A DNA stretch of 64,000 nt, taken from NCBI GenBank assembly GCA_001510575.1, contig LNGK01000003.1:3673732-3737731 (forward strand). Direction: 5' to 3'. Shown in pieces: positions 34,957-48,558 of this stretch. Every line of letters begins with the position of its first letter. Position 1 is the stretch's first letter. The position numbers and the translations under genes are program-made. Source of the DNA: Knoxdaviesia capensis. Lineage: Eukaryota > Ascomycota > Sordariomycetes > Microascales > Gondwanamycetaceae. The notes under the pieces were generated by a model. That model was not told the DNA's origin and ran no database searches. It worked only from the letters and a program-made list of their open reading frames with translations.

Positions 34957-37900
34957 AGAAAGTTGGTGCAGCCATGCCAGTTTCTTTTCTCCTCTCATAT
35001 CAACCCCTCAAGGAACACTCTTCTTGCCAAAAGAACACCGTCCTTGCTTTTCTTTCCGTCTTCAAGTCATGTATTCCCCTCCTGTCAAGTTTCAATTTTG
35101 ACCGCATCCATGCTTCGGTGTCTCCTGTCGGTTATCTCTGGTGGCTTCTCTTATTATTCTCTTCTTGATTCCTCGATAAGCCTGGTTTGGCTGCAGAATG
35201 GCGATGGTGGCCATGCACTTCGATAATATTGTTTGATCTTTTTATATCTCTTTTTACGGGCGGTTTACTTCATCTTTCTCTCCATCATCATTGAAAATAA
35301 TAGCCGTGCTCGGTGGTTGGAACTTGCTCTTCTTGTTCTCTCTAGTTACTTTTCTTCCTTATTTTATGTCTCATGATCATGCACAATGATGCAGGGCGGA
35401 TTTCCATTCTGTTATGTGCTTGTTTTTCTTGTCTTTTTTTTTGGGTTTAGGTTGTCATATGTGTCCGTGTTCTTGTTGTGTCGTTCAGCTTTTCCATGTC
35501 TCCATGGGCCGTCCTCCATCTCTCTAACAGAGATGTCGGATTAATAGCAGCCCGGATTCCCAGCTTCATATCGTATTTCCATATTTGTGCATATGTATGT
35601 GCGTATAGGTATGTCGCCGTCTGGCATGGGATTTGTCTCACTTCCGGCCTCTTCTGTCCAAACACTCTTGTGACTCTTTTAAGGGGGATAGACAGCCGCC
35701 GGCCTGTTGGACAGCAAATTCCCTCCATTCCCCTCATCGTATGTTCCGGGCTACCTCCCGGTCATTCCCCCAACGCACCCGGGCTCACACTGTAGCCCGG
35801 GAGGGGCGAACCGTCGTCATCAGACGCCTGGGTACCCCGCAGACGAACAGCCCACCACAGAACCACGTAGAGCGGAATGTCGGTCTGGAACACAGCATGT
35901 CTCTTTAGGTTGTGGAAGGGTCCTCGGTGGGCGGGTGGCCAGGCCGCCATTTGGAGGCGCTTTTCCGTCTAATGCGGGCCGTGCATATTCTTTGATGATG
36001 ATGCCAAAATGGAAGACACCCATATATAATATTATTATATCTGTGGCTCAGAGATCGTTCGTGTCTCGCCCGCAATCTTCTCTCTCTTGGGGGGGAACTG
36101 AGAGTAGTGTCCCGCATACGGCACCACAAGGGATGTTCGATATGCATGCATTTTACTGTCAGAGACACCTTGGTTTCTCTTGTCCTAGCGAGCGTTTCCG
36201 CCACAGGGAGGCTTCATAACCTCGGTAGACCCTGGAGGAAAAAAAGGAAAGAAACATACGAGGCTGATATGATAGCTGCAGTTGTAGTGGGAAACCAGTC
36301 TCGTGAGAGGTCTAGAAATATTTTTGTTGGGAGAAGATTGCACACCTGTTTCTCTTTCCCTTCAGGCTTATCGATGATAGGCAGAAACTGGGGCTCTCTA
36401 CTGGCAGTAGATAGCCCACGTCAGCATCCTCCTCCAGAGCCTCAGGACAGCTAAAACCAAGCTGCTAAGTCGTCAGCGTCAGACCCACGCAGAGCGCTGA
36501 CAAGACTGACTCAGGCTCCTCGCCCAGATTTGCTCTCGGCGGAATCAACAGAGCAAGTTCGTCGGGGGATTATAACTAAACCGAGACATAACCCGCCTGT
36601 GTCCTGGTGGTGGAGCCGGGATGGGGGGGGGCGGCGGAGAAAGCGGGAGGATAGTCCGCCCGTGAATCCGGTTGGACCCGCAGGAAGCAGATCGCAGCCA
36701 CGGTGAGATGGGAAGCAGAAACTCCCCTTCTGGGCCTGGATGCAGGCCTGGAACTGCTGCTATCAGACACGAAAGGAGCTCGATATGAACAAACAACACA
36801 GTCCGTCAGCTTACCACATCTGCGTGTGTGTCGGGATTGGGGGCGGCCCCGGTTCCGGACTTTTACCGCCGGGAACCACGATAACCAGAAGGTTTCCATC
36901 AGACAATATGGCTATAGAGAGCTACACGGCGGAATCTGACGTGGATTGGCAGGATATTAACACTCTCGAGCGAAACACCCAGAGATGGGAGAGAGAGTAT
37001 TGCCACTGTTCGGACGGAGTCGAGCCAGACGGCGTTATGTCCGTGATAACGAATCACACCACATCGTTCACGGCCCAACAGAACCCGCGTTGCTCCAAGA
37101 CCTGGCTCGACGATTTCCCCCAGACTTTTTCTTCTCGTCCCGTAATTCTCCGCGCCCGCCCACTCCGTCGACCGCTGGAATTTTGTCATTCGTTTCCGTC
37201 AGAACTTGGTCGTGTGGGTGATGTTCAACCCTAACCAACCCTAGAATGCACAGCTATCTCCAGCCGGACACCGGCCTATCGGACACATACCGGGGAGCGT
37301 GTATGCAGGAGTCAGGCAGCAGAACAATAGCATGCCCAGAAACAAGGGGTCTGGTTAGCCGACTTACGTTGGGGATGCAGATTGTGTCTGCCAATTGAGA
37401 CCGCCAAGTGTGTCTTTGATGGCAAGACACCCAACGTCAACCTCTGGGGGGTATACGAGCAAACAGCCTCCCCAAATCTAGCATGTGACTGACTGGCTGC
37501 TGGCCATGTAGATCTGGTGAGATTCAGGCTACTGGTGTATGTCGCCATTGGATATTATCCCGGCCAACCCAGTAAGGCTGGATCGCGAAGGGCTGGCCCG
37601 AAGCTCTATACAGTACATGGAGTCAGGAGAAGCCGGCTCTGACTTTTTGTGTTTCGTGTTTCGTGTTTCTTTTTCTTCTAGTCCTCAGCCTCAAAGCGGA
37701 AAGACGCGCAGGGTCTCCAGCATTGGCAGGTCTCATTAGAGGGTGTTTGACATCTGATCAGCCTCGGCAGCACGCTCTCGCCTTCGGTCCGCAGGGACAC
37801 ACTAAAGAGGAACGTTGTGCAGGGCAGGTCGCATATGCCGTCTTTTATATAGTGAATAGTGCAAGCAGCATCTCGTGCTTTTTTCTTCCGCGGAAGAACT

Positions 37901-40900
37901 CTGCTTGGCTATAAATGCCGGAGGCGCAGAAGAGTCAGGACGGTTGTCAACGTGCCGCCGGCCTGCTGCGCCGGACAGTTCGAAAGCCCCTGGGAACAAG
38001 GCGGGGGGGAGCCGAGGGAAGGAAAACCGGGGACAATCAGGGTTTGCAAAAAAAAGCCCGCACAGCAAGGACGAGATAAATTTAGGTCATGCAACATTGA
38101 CCGTTGTGTTTGTGTCTCTTTGAAGGGTTGGTGGTGGGCAGTGAGCGGGTTCCTTTTTTTTCAGTTGAAATCAGATCTGGCCGGACCGACGATCACTTCC
38201 AGATATATGTGTGTATGTGCCCTGCACGCCGAGAATCATGTGAAATGGGGTCAGCGATTCAAAAGCCAACCGTGGAAAAAAGAGCGACAGATATGCCAGC
38301 CCCTGGAAGCCCGTTGTATGTGGGGTTTTCCATGCTGGGCCGCCTCCGTGTCATTCCCTTCCGTCTCCATATAACCCGAACACCAACAGGCGGCTTTGCC
38401 ACGCTTTTTTTGTGTGCCGCTCTCTGCCAGGTTCTCATTGTGTGCGAGCCGAAAGTGAGGCTCTAGCATTGCCACAGGTTGAACAGAAGCGAAGCCAAAC
38501 GAACCCATGCAGCGAGTACGCATCTACCGAGCACCGCATTGGCCGGATACAGTGTGGAGCATGGCACACGAGGGACACCCGGATACCGGCGGATAGCCGG
38601 AAGGAAAGGCTCTCGTTCTTTGGGGACACAAAAGAACTCGCAAACCTCTGGGGTGGCACCGCCGGTTCAGCACAGACAGACTCTGGCGGCAATAAGCAGC
38701 GCACTTCGGTTGATGCCAGCTCGACGGAAGTCCAGCAGCAAGATACAGTTCCATATTTCGGAACCAAGGGTGTGAAGGCTCCCAAACGGTCAGGAAAGCA
38801 ATCGCGGCAACGCAGAAAAACCGGAAAACTCGTGGGAAAGCCTCGGGTCACTGGAATGTCTTCCGATCAGATCAGGGACGAAACGTGATTCCAGTGCTGG
38901 TTTTCTGTTTTCACATGTGCGAATTGGAGATTCTCTCTGGCTTTTTCAGCTCGCTTGTCTTGGTTTGGAGAAGAAGGATTGTGTGGAGTTTCTAGTGTGA
39001 TATGCAGCGAGGCAGTGGAGACTGGCTGCATCTCTCGAAGAAAAGCTGGAATCTAACTTTGTGTCTGACCTTGGTCTTCTTCTTCTCCCTTTGTCTGCTT
39101 TGGAGTCGTCCTCTTCGATGGCCTTGGGGCTGCTTTGTGGAGAGCCAACCCTTGTTGCTGGGCAATTAGGGTCTGGGCACCACCGCCGTCCCTACCGTCG
39201 CATTCCGATCCCACACAGCGGAACCGAGGTGGACAGAGAGGCACACGACGTTGAGAGCATATGAAGCGAGGCCCGGTACCCATTCCAGTCAATTCGAGAA
39301 TTCCTTCTACTAGATCAGCCTTTTTGTCGCCGGTGTGCTGATATTTCTCCCCCGGACTAGAGAGGTCTCGCGTGGTTCTCTTCGAGCACATGTTCGTAAC
39401 TCTCTCCTGTTGCGCTCAGCTTGGGGCATATCTTCCCCGGATTTTAGGTGCCGCCGCCCCCCGACCAAAAAGCGGGACTATGTGGGGGGCGTCAGTTCAA
39501 TGTATTCGCAGCATTTCACGGGGGCTGGATGCCAGTTAAGTAGTTACTGCTATACGATGGCATGTTTATGGATATACCCTTCAGTGCCCGTGTAGATTCC
39601 CAGACACTTCAATATATATCTATCCATGAGAGTCATACTATCCGAAATCCATTGACCGCTGCTTGGCGGGACGGAACGGCAAGAAGAGCCCGAAAGGGCG
39701 CCTCTTCATGCCTGGATACCTCGCCCGGGTTCTCTGCCCTTTCTCGAGGAAGCGCTCGGCCTGACAGCAGCCATTATAATGCGGTAAACAGATCAGAGGT
39801 TGAGTACGTACAGTACATACGTGTCAAGGCTGGAAAGCGGGGTTCTTCGCTTTTGGGGATGCTGGGGCTGGACAAACGAGCTTTCGCATTTTCCCTCGGG
39901 AATGGCAGCCATCGCTACAGCTAACTCCCGGAGATAAAATTACCCTTCGTCCGCAGGGCTGCGGTGGAATCGCCCGATTTCACCGGTCTGCTCGTACGAG
40001 TATGCAGCCGGTTTCGCGAGATGGCACATCGTGCTGGTATCTTTCTGTTGGAGTTCTGGTTCAGTTCGGTGATGGCTAGATGAGAGACAAAGAGGATGGG
40101 GACTTGATCACAACTGATCACGAAGGGGGTCAAAACCAAACTCCTAAGATTTCAGGCACTCAATTATCGCGACAGTACGAGGATAGACTCGCCTGGAAAT
40201 GCTACTGGCTGGAATCCGGTCTTGTGAGGGTTTCGCAGTCCCCACATCCGTCCCAACTCAGACGGTCGCTTTGATGATGAACGAGCACATTTTCACACAC
40301 ACACAAGCAAGCCCAGCTGAGCGCAAGTGACCTGAAGGTCTTCTTCTCTTCCCCCCCCTTATTCCATTTCCCCAGTTTTCGCATGGTTTCTTTACCCCGT
40401 TTCTTGGTATTTGCTGCTTCTCCATCCATCTTGGTATTGTTCAAATACGCGATAGCCAGGAAATCCCTCCCAGTGGGCCTCCTCTCGGGCCTCGAGCCTT
40501 GACTGGCTGATCACCACCACCCCCAAGATTTAAGATTCTTGGCCTTTTTGCTGTACATCTCCAGAAACGGACAGTGTTGCATTCTGGGCGAGTTTTGAGG
40601 AGGAGGTCCAGAACACACCCGAAATGAGGGTGGCATTGGTTGGTCAGGGGGGACAAGAAGACCAACCATCGTGGATATGTGCATCGCAGCCTTTGCAGGT
40701 CTGCTTGTTGCGCTGGAAACAGACAAAAGCCTTCTGAAAAGGAATTTCTTGATGAGAAACCTGAGGAGTCTGCTCCCCACCCTAACCCTATCTGTTATAT
40801 TTCATGCAATTCCAGACCTCACGGGTTGACAATCAAGCGTGCAATATGGCTCTTTCCCCCCAGAAACCAGGGTAGGCCTGACGAATTATCCACTCAGGTG

Positions 40901-42347
40901 GGTTTCCTCAAATGAGAGAGTGGAGCACAGGTGATTCTTTTCTCTGGAGTCCTCGCTCACTTAGTACCACTTTGTATGGGCGGCCTGAACGAGATGTGTT
41001 CATAACGGGGCTGATGATGGGCGGTCCCCCTCGGTCAAGGTCTCAGAAGTTCAACAAAAAGAAGGATGAAGCGAGAAGCCTAGAAGCACAGAACAGCCAC
41101 ACACACGGCCAAGACATAAGATTAGTTTTCTTCTCGCTTGGTTCTTTCAAGACATACATGAACATAAACTGTTCTTATGCTGGAGAGAGCTCAGAGAGCC
41201 GGGTGGGTGAGTGCAGGCTGTGATGTAAATTGGCGACGGGGTTATGCAGCTCCAGAAAAAAAAAAAATGAAAACCCCCCCAAAAAACCCATCTCGCCCCA
41301 ACAGGCCAGTGTTGTTGTGTAGGGCGGGCGGTCGGGATGAAGTTCGTCCACTGATCGTGGCCTGGTGAAATCACACAGAAAAGGTGCGTTGCCGGGGTCC
41401 CACTCTTACTCTGTGCGCTTCAGACCAGGCCACAAAGAGGTCGATCGTCCAGGATGTTATTCCCACCAAACAAAAAAAAAAAAAAGAGAAAAAGAAAAGA
41501 AAAAAAGCGGAGGGCGAAGATGTCCGCATTGACGGGCGGCCTCTTTATCTCTATGCTGACATACTTCCCACACTTTTGACGAGCACACTCGCAGGACACG
41601 ACCGTAGCGAGGCCAAGAAGACAATATAAGAGGAGGGAAAGCAACGCCACAATCTACCGGTTCTCGACTATACCCAGCGCCAGCCGTTTTCTGTATCCCG
41701 TTTCGCTCGCTCGCTATTGGTGTCTCGTTCTGGGCTGAAGAGGGTGGTGTGCATGCAGGGGACATGAATATGAAACCTGCAGGCCACTACGACCAACACA
41801 GACAAGTAATAGATTGCGGCTCTGGATGGGTGATATTGGGCTGTGGGAATCCGTGTTGCAATGTGCCGTGGATGTTGGATGTTGGGGGGCTTGGGGAACA
41901 ACGCGGAACACGGGCGCAGGCCCCAGTTGATATCTGGTGTATTAATCCTCGTATCAGAGGTTGATAGATGAGGCCGCACACTGACTCACCGTCCTGTTCA
42001 CAGGAGGAACGGAAAGGTGCCCACCACGGTTGAAACGCAGGCCATGGTGATTTGTTCTTTGACCGAAGATCCGGCAGGGCTCTCTCATCCCCAAACACTC
42101 AGTCTCGTCTGCCCTGCCGCTGTGCATTCCGCATAGCTTTCTCAGTTCGGACATCTTAGGGGCCGTGTTAGTAGCTGACTGCCGGTATCGGGGGACATTA
42201 CACCGGAAGACCTGTTTGGGACGTGATGTTCAATTATATTTTCATTTTTGCCTATGCTATGCCGCCTAGAGCTTGAAGAGTTGCTGCTCGCCCGGAGACT
42301 ATTTGAAGAGGGGGAAAAGGGGGACCAGGTCCAAAGTGGTTTTTGGT

Positions 42348-42373
42348 CTGACGGCTGACGGCTGACGGCTGAC
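42348..42373. repeat. 7-bp tandem repeat (CTGACGG, about 3.7 copies)
   Basis: Head-to-tail CTGACGG units in non-coding DNA. Confidence 0.9.
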
Positions 42374-44315
42374 ACCACGGAACCAATCCCGCGCCGCCTC
42401 GTTGCCAGGCAACTTGATGGATGGAGGGTATGAGTAAGTGTCGGACTTCGCTTTCGTTTCTGCTCTGGTACAGCTAGACGCACAGGAGTGTCGAGAGGCA
42501 ACCCAGGGCTCGCCGCACCTACGACAACGGGACTTACTCAACTGTGTGCTGGATTACGAGGCATTGTGCCCCCAATTGATTCCGGTTTGTTGGAGGCTGG
42601 GACGGGAGATGGTGGTGATGGGGGGCTGGTATGGGGTTGATGCCTAGTTTGGCTAATCTGCAGCTGATCAGGGCGGGTGACGGTACTAAATCCTGCCCGG
42701 AGTCTCGTTTGGGGCACCAAATGCACACTATCAACGGCTTTCTTTTTGAGAGGGAACTTGCATATCCAACGTCGACAAGCTGCGCATATCGTATCGCTCG
42801 GACTGCAAAGTGTAAACCCTAAGAGACAGAAGAAGCCACGTCGGGAGGCTTATGGCGCTGGATGATGGATATACTCGTCACGAGGTTTGAGTTGGTGAGG
42901 ATCTGTCGCTCAGCTTTGGCTGGTTGGGAAGCTTTGGTTGAGGCTTGGAGATACTTGGCGGTGATTTTCCAGTCCTGTGGCACCGCCGAATTGGGGTGTC
43001 CAGTTCTGTCTGCTCGTGTCATAGAGAGTCCCGCCAGCGCGTAAGATTACTGCGGTTGGCCGAAGCAGAGCCCGAGAAGATAGAACACGCCAACGCTTCT
43101 CGCTGCTGGCCTTTTACGGAGTACTGAACTTCCCGGTCTAGGACCAAAGAATACTAGTCGCGAAAATGGGGACCCCAGAAAACCCGAATCCCCAACATTG
43201 CTGCAGATCCCCTCTTTTTCCTTTTTCCTTTTTCTTTCTTTTCGACTTTATTTTTATTTATTTAATTTTATTTTTGCCTGGTCGTCTCCTGGCCGTCTTC
43301 TTCGTCCCTCTCTCTCTGTGCTCCATTGCCTGGCCAAAAACCATCCATGTCACCATGTCAACTCATCTTCTGGGCGAGAACAGCCCATAATAACGGTTAA
43401 CAAAAAGTGCTTTGTGCTTTGTGTTTCTCCTTTGTAAAACTCGCTAAACCGGAAATCCTGCGGCACACAGCTTCGCCATCCGCCAAGACCCAAATCTCGC
43501 TCTGCTTTTTCGTTCTCTTACAACTTACAAGTTTGCCGACCTCCATATTGAGGTACAAGGTGCATGTACAGTATGTATCTCGCTGGCAATGCAGGTGACC
43601 TCTTCTTGCATATTCGGTCTGGAGTACTTGCATGCATCGACACCAAGTAACTCCAATGGAGGCAGGAGAGTGTATGTACTGTACAGCCTCCCCCAATGGT
43701 GGCCCAACACATCATCAAGACACCGCTTCCACAAACACAGACTTCATCCGCTCTCGGCTGCCTGCGCCTAAAGTCCGGGCGGGCGGCGGCGGCAGAGAGT
43801 GGGAGAGATGAGTGGCGAAAAGACACACAAACGACGAACCAGAGCCTGGTGATTCTGTGGTTCTGGGCGGCGTAAGGCAGGCCGGGTTCTTTTTCTGTTC
43901 CCTCCGCTTGGCCACCCTGCTCTCTTATCTCGCCCCCCCTTGCATTACGTCCGCCTGTCTCCAAAGTCCAGGGCTGGTCGTCTTGCTGTCCTTGTCAGCC
44001 TGTCGTGGTGTTGTAGTTCTGACCGTCATCTGATTGTGGAGGTACCTCTGTTTAATATGCGGAAAGCTGCATTTGCCAAGTCACCCTTGGAACAGGAGCT
44101 CATCCTTCTCCAGCCTTCTGCATATGTCACAGTGTAGTGTAATGACTGTACAGTACAGTACCTAGACTTAACGTGCTGACTGCCTCTTCTGGGACTGCAT
44201 CGCAGCTTATGTTTGACAGCTCCAGAGGGTGGAGCAGCATATCAACTCGATGCTGCGTACAGTACATATGCCCTGCCCTGGCCCTGCACCTCGATCCTCC
44301 TCCTCCACCCAAACA

Positions 44316-44330
44316 CCCCCCCCCCCCCCC

Positions 44331-44362
<32 letters not shown>
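44316..44362. repeat. Poly-C/poly-A tract (C16 followed by A31)
   Basis: Sixteen C bases are followed directly by thirty-one A bases, then GAAGAAGAA. On the other strand this is T31-G16, so the G run could form a quadruplex. Exact lengths may be uncertain because homopolymers are error-prone. Confidence 0.95.
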
Positions 44363-44364
<2 letters not shown>

Positions 44365-45565
44365 AGAAGAAATAAAACAGAAAATTAGGAGCTGCCGCTT
44401 GCTCACTTCCCCAACTTATTTGCTCCATTTCAACCACTGTTAGCTCCTTGGCCGCCCCTTCCCTTTCCCCTCCTCGTTAGCTCCTTCTCTCTCTTCTCCA
44501 GGCGAATACACGGAGTAAATTGGTGCCAACCGCTAAGTTGCATTCTCCCCCCAATTTTGTCAGGTACGCCTGCCTGCCTTCCTCGTACAACCACATACTC
44601 GTACCTCGTGCGCAACCCACCTGCCGTTTGCTTAAAAGCCTTCCCCCTCCGCTTCTCTCTCTTTTATCCCAGCTCTTTCTTCCCTTTCTTCCTTTCCCTT
44701 CTTCCTGCTTCCTCCTTCGTCCTCCGTCTCCGACTTTTTTTCTTCTTCTCCAAATCACTTATCCGTCTCCGTCTGCTCCGTCTCCGACTGCGACTCTCGT
44801 GTGCTCGATCTCCTAACTCCGTGCTTTCCTCCACGCCGACTCAACTCACTAGCCACAGTCTTCTCTCTTTCTCTTTCTCTTTTGCTCTTCACTACTACTG
44901 GAGGCTTCCTTTCCAGTAGGTGTCATCTTCGCCATCTTCTTCTCCAACCCAATCTCTCCAATTCTCACTTGACGACGTCTCCCTCCCGGTCACTGAGCCG
45001 CAAATCTCCCGTCGCAAACTGTTAGTAGGCCCCCATTTCCCCCCACCAGCTGTCCCTTTCGGTAGTGTTTGTGTTTGCATGGTGTCGTTCCACCACTTTG
45101 GCAATGCTCCCTCGACAGACCCGGAGCTCGTCCTGAGACTGAGAGACGAGCTTCTTTTTTGCTTCGTTTGCTCCTTTTGGAGCTCTCCCTTCTTGATACA
45201 AGGCGACTCGGAGCAGAAGTTTTGCTGGCTCTTGCCATCCTCATTTCTTTCCAGACAATTCTGGCTTCCTGGGCGGGCACACTCGTTTTCACCCTCCGTA
45301 ACCCATCTCTAGGGTTAGAGAAATGAAACAAGCAGCCGAGAACCCCAGAAAAGCGAAAACTGGATGGAGGTCAAAAAGGAGATGAAGACGGATGCATTCC
45401 AAACTGGATGGTTTTTAACCCTGTTTTGCGTGCCACTTTTCCACTCGGGTCTTCGCCGCTCTGGTCAAATTGTGATGCTGCCATACGTAGCATTTTTCTG
45501 CGCTCCCTGCCCTGTCCACAGCTGTGATGCAAGTGACGCCAACTAACCCGCTTTTATCGAATAGC

Positions 45566-45573
45566 TTTATATA
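45566..45573 (+). promoter_or_regulatory. TATA box upstream of the acyl-CoA synthetase gene
   Basis: TTTATATA about 590 nt upstream of the ATG, followed by CT-rich sequence at 45590-45780. The spacing to the ATG matches the arrangement at scs7. The start site is inferred. Confidence 0.4.
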
Positions 45574-46164
45574 CCAACCGAAATCCCAGATTCTCTACTT
45601 TCAACTGCGCAATTTGCTTCTCTCTCTCCCTCTTTTTCCTTCCGATTTCCTCTCCATTTCAGGCCACCCAGTCATCGTTATCTCCCCCCGACACATAATA
45701 TCATCTTGCCTCCTTGCGTTTATCTCCAATTCTTTCTTTCTTTGTTTTAACTCTTTCTTTTCATATCCCGCCTGCAGTCCTCTTCTCTACGAGTAGTTCA
45801 CTTGAAAAGGTCCTCTGGTATTTTCGCTCTTGTGATTCCCGAGCTACCTACGCCTTGACTGGCGAAACTCGTACAAGTGGAAGCTTATAAACTCCATTTC
45901 CCCACCATTTTTATTCTCAATTTCCTTCCTCAACATTTTTTTTTCCCGCGCTGTTTTTTTTTACCTCTGACATCACGCTAGAAAGCTCCACAAAATTCTT
46001 GAATAGCTTTTGTTTTTGTTTTTCTGGAAATCCCATCGTCATAGTTTTTTTTTCTCTTGCCGTCGAATCTCCCTCCTTCTTCTTTTCTTTTTTCGCCTCT
46101 CCAGGACTTTTCCATCCACACTCTCATTTTTCTCCCCCACGTCCCAGATACAAATACTTTCAAA

Positions 46165-48357
46165 ATGACCTGGCAAACTGGTATCATGCCCTTGCAGGCT
46201 GTGGACAAGCCGCCCTATACTGTTGAAGTGCCCGGCTGTGCTCCAGTTCCAGGAGAGACCATCCCTCGTCGCCACCCCAAGGCCAAGAATGGCCTCCTCA
46301 CCACTCCCGCCCCTGGAATCGACACCGTTTTCGCTCTGATCAAGAACTCGGCCACCCTGTACCCGAACGAGAAGGCCATCGGCAGCCGTTCGCTGGTGAA
46401 GATGCACCATGAGATCAAGCAGGTCCCCAAGATGGTCGAGGGAGAGGTGACCATGGTCGACAAGAAGTGGCAGTATTTCGAGCTGTCTCCGTACAAGTAC
46501 CTTACCTTCAGCCAGTACTTCAAAAAGATCACGCAACTTGGGGCTGGTCTCCGTAAGCTGGGCCTGAAGGAGAAGAGCCGCGTTCACATCTTCGCTGCTA
46601 CCAGGTTAGTTTGTTCCCGTCCCACAAACTGGAGGAGAGACGGAAAAGAGAGGGCACTGTGTGGATGTTGTAACCCTGACCGTGTTTTACGTCTGTTTGT
46701 GAAATAATCTAGTTCGAACTGGATTGCTATGGCCCACGCCTGTGCTTCTCAATCCATGGCCATCGTGACTGCCTACGACTCTCTCGGCACCGCCGGTGTG
46801 CAACACACTATTGCCCAGTCGGAAATCGACTGCATCTTTATCGACCCCCACCTCCTCAAGACCGTTAGCGGTGCCCTCGACGCTGTTCCGACCCTGAAAT
46901 ATGTCATCTACAACGACGAGAGCATCTTTACCGAGGGCAACGAGATTTCCGACTTCAAGAAGGCCCACCCCCAGCTGAAGCTGATCTCCGTTGAGGAGCT
47001 GCGCAAGCTGGGCGAGGATAACTTCGTTGAGCCAGTTCCTCCGCGTGCCGACGACCTTTTCTGCCTGATGTATACCTCCGGCTCGTCGGGTCTTCCCAAG
47101 GGTGTTCCCCTCACCCACGCCGGTGTCATTGCCGCCGTGACTGGTCTCTACTCGTGCGTGGAGGAGTGCGTGAGCAAGAACGAATTTGTTCTCGCCTATC
47201 TACCCCTGGCGCATATCTTCGAACTTGTCCTCGAGAACCTGGTGCTCTATTTCGGTGGCACCCTCGGATACGGTAGCCCGCGCACACTCTCCGACACTCT
47301 CGTCCGGAACTGCGCTGGTGATATGCGCGAGTTTGCCCCTACCGTTCTTGTCGGTGTGCCTCAGGTTTGGGAGACTGTTCGCAAGGGTGTCCAGGCCAAG
47401 GTCGACCAGGCTAGCCCCGTTGCGAAGAACCTCTTCTGGGCAGCTTTCAACTACAAGACCTTTATGCTGAAGCACAAGCTTCCGCTGGCCTCAGTTTTCG
47501 ACAGCATCGTCTTCAGCAAGGTCCGTGAGATGACTGGTGGACGCCTCCGCTTCATTATGAACGGCGCTAGTGGCGTCTCGGAAGGCACCCGTCACTTCCT
47601 TTCGCTGGTCGTTGCCCCTATGCTGGTCGGCTATGGTCTCACCGAGACCGCCGCCAACGGTTCGCTCGGCTCTCCGCTGCAGTTCAGCCGCGATGCTATT
47701 GGCCCTGTTCCGTCCTCCATCGAGGTCAAGCTGGTTTCCATTCCCGATCTCAACTACTATGCTGAGAGCAACCCGCCGCAGGGCGAGATTCTCATGCGAG
47801 GCCCCGCCGTTTTTACCGAGTACTACAAGAACCCCGAGGAGACCGCCAAGGCCGTCACTTCCGACGGCTGGTTCCGCACCGGCGACATTGGCGAGTTCAC
47901 TCCCGAGGGCCATCTCAAGGTTATCGACCGCGTGAAGAACCTTGTCAAGCTTCTGGGCGGTGAATACATCGCCCTTGAGAAGCTGGAGACCATCTACCGC
48001 GGAAGCCAGTTTGTCACCAACATCATGATCTATGGCGATGGCGAGCACAACCGCCCGATTGCGGTTATCATGCCCAACGAGCCGGTGCTGCAGGCCAAGG
48101 CCAAGGAGCTGGGCGTGGAGGAGCACAGCATTCACCGCGACCCCAAGATGGTCAACGCCGTGCTCAAGGACCTGCTTGGCGTTGCCCGTCGGGCGGGCCT
48201 GTCTCCTATCGAGACCATCACTGGCGTCCTCATCACCGAGGAGGAGTGGACTCCCAACAATGCGCTGGTGACTGCCACCCAGAAGGTCAACCGGAGAGTA
48301 ATCAACGAGCGGTTCAAGAAGGAGATCCAAGAAACTCTGAAGAAGTCCCAGTCGTAA
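46165..48357 (+). CDS. faa1: Long-chain fatty acid--CoA ligase (Faa1/Faa4 type)
   Basis: Activates long-chain fatty acids to acyl-CoA with ATP, for lipid synthesis, import and beta-oxidation. Exon 1 is 46165-46604, exon 2 is 46713-48357 (108-nt intron, GTTAGT...TCTAG). The junction restores ATSSNW and gives 694 residues, close to yeast Faa1 (700). The AMP-binding P-loop YTSGSSGLPKG is at about 267-277. YLPLAHIFELVLE and YGLTETAANGS follow. The fatty-acyl-CoA synthetase signature begins near residue 531 (DGWFRTGDIGEFTPEGHLKVIDR, then KLLGGEYIALEKLE). The C-terminal QKVNRRVINERFKKEI contains the conserved Lys region of the small domain. I see no membrane segment and no clear C-terminal peroxisome signal (ends KKSQS). 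Yeast-type Faa1/Faa4 orthology is more likely than a peroxisomal Faa2 type. Confidence 0.95.
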
Positions 48358-48552
48358 AGGCCTTGGGGGTCCTTTTGACTGTTTACGTGGTTTTCCTTGA
48401 CGGCGGGCAGTGTGCCCTGCCATTCGAGGAGAATCATCTAAGACATGATCCTTGGCTTTTTTCGTTCTCTCGATTCTCTTTCACCCGGTTTCTCTTGCTT
48501 TCCAAATACCCAATCAATTCGATGCCATCGGTGTCGGTTCTGTCATTACTAC

Positions 48553-48558
48553 AATAAA
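48553..48558 (+). terminator. Polyadenylation signal of faa1
   Basis: AATAAA about 195 nt after the stop codon, followed by T-rich sequence (ACACTTTTTC). A plausible 3'-end signal; the cleavage site was not determined. Confidence 0.5.

Larger units (their letters stand above)
34957..46164. other. 11.2-kb stretch with no recognised gene, upstream of the acyl-CoA synthetase
   Basis: No ORF with recognisable domains. The longest (35707-36219, 170 codons; 38412-38888, 158 codons) have no family features. The stretch holds the doa4 3' flank, telomere-like motifs (37227-37243, 40781-40790, 42815-42822, 45310-45317), a 7-bp tandem repeat (42348-42373), a C16-A31 tract (44316-44362), and several GTACAGTA/TACTGTAC motifs (37609, 39808, 43566, 43676, 44146-44161, 44257). 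From about 43200 onwards repeated CT-rich blocks (43200-43330, 44640-44900, 45590-45780, 46060-46140) suggest more than one start region or a long leader for the acyl-CoA synthetase gene. Confidence 0.6.
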
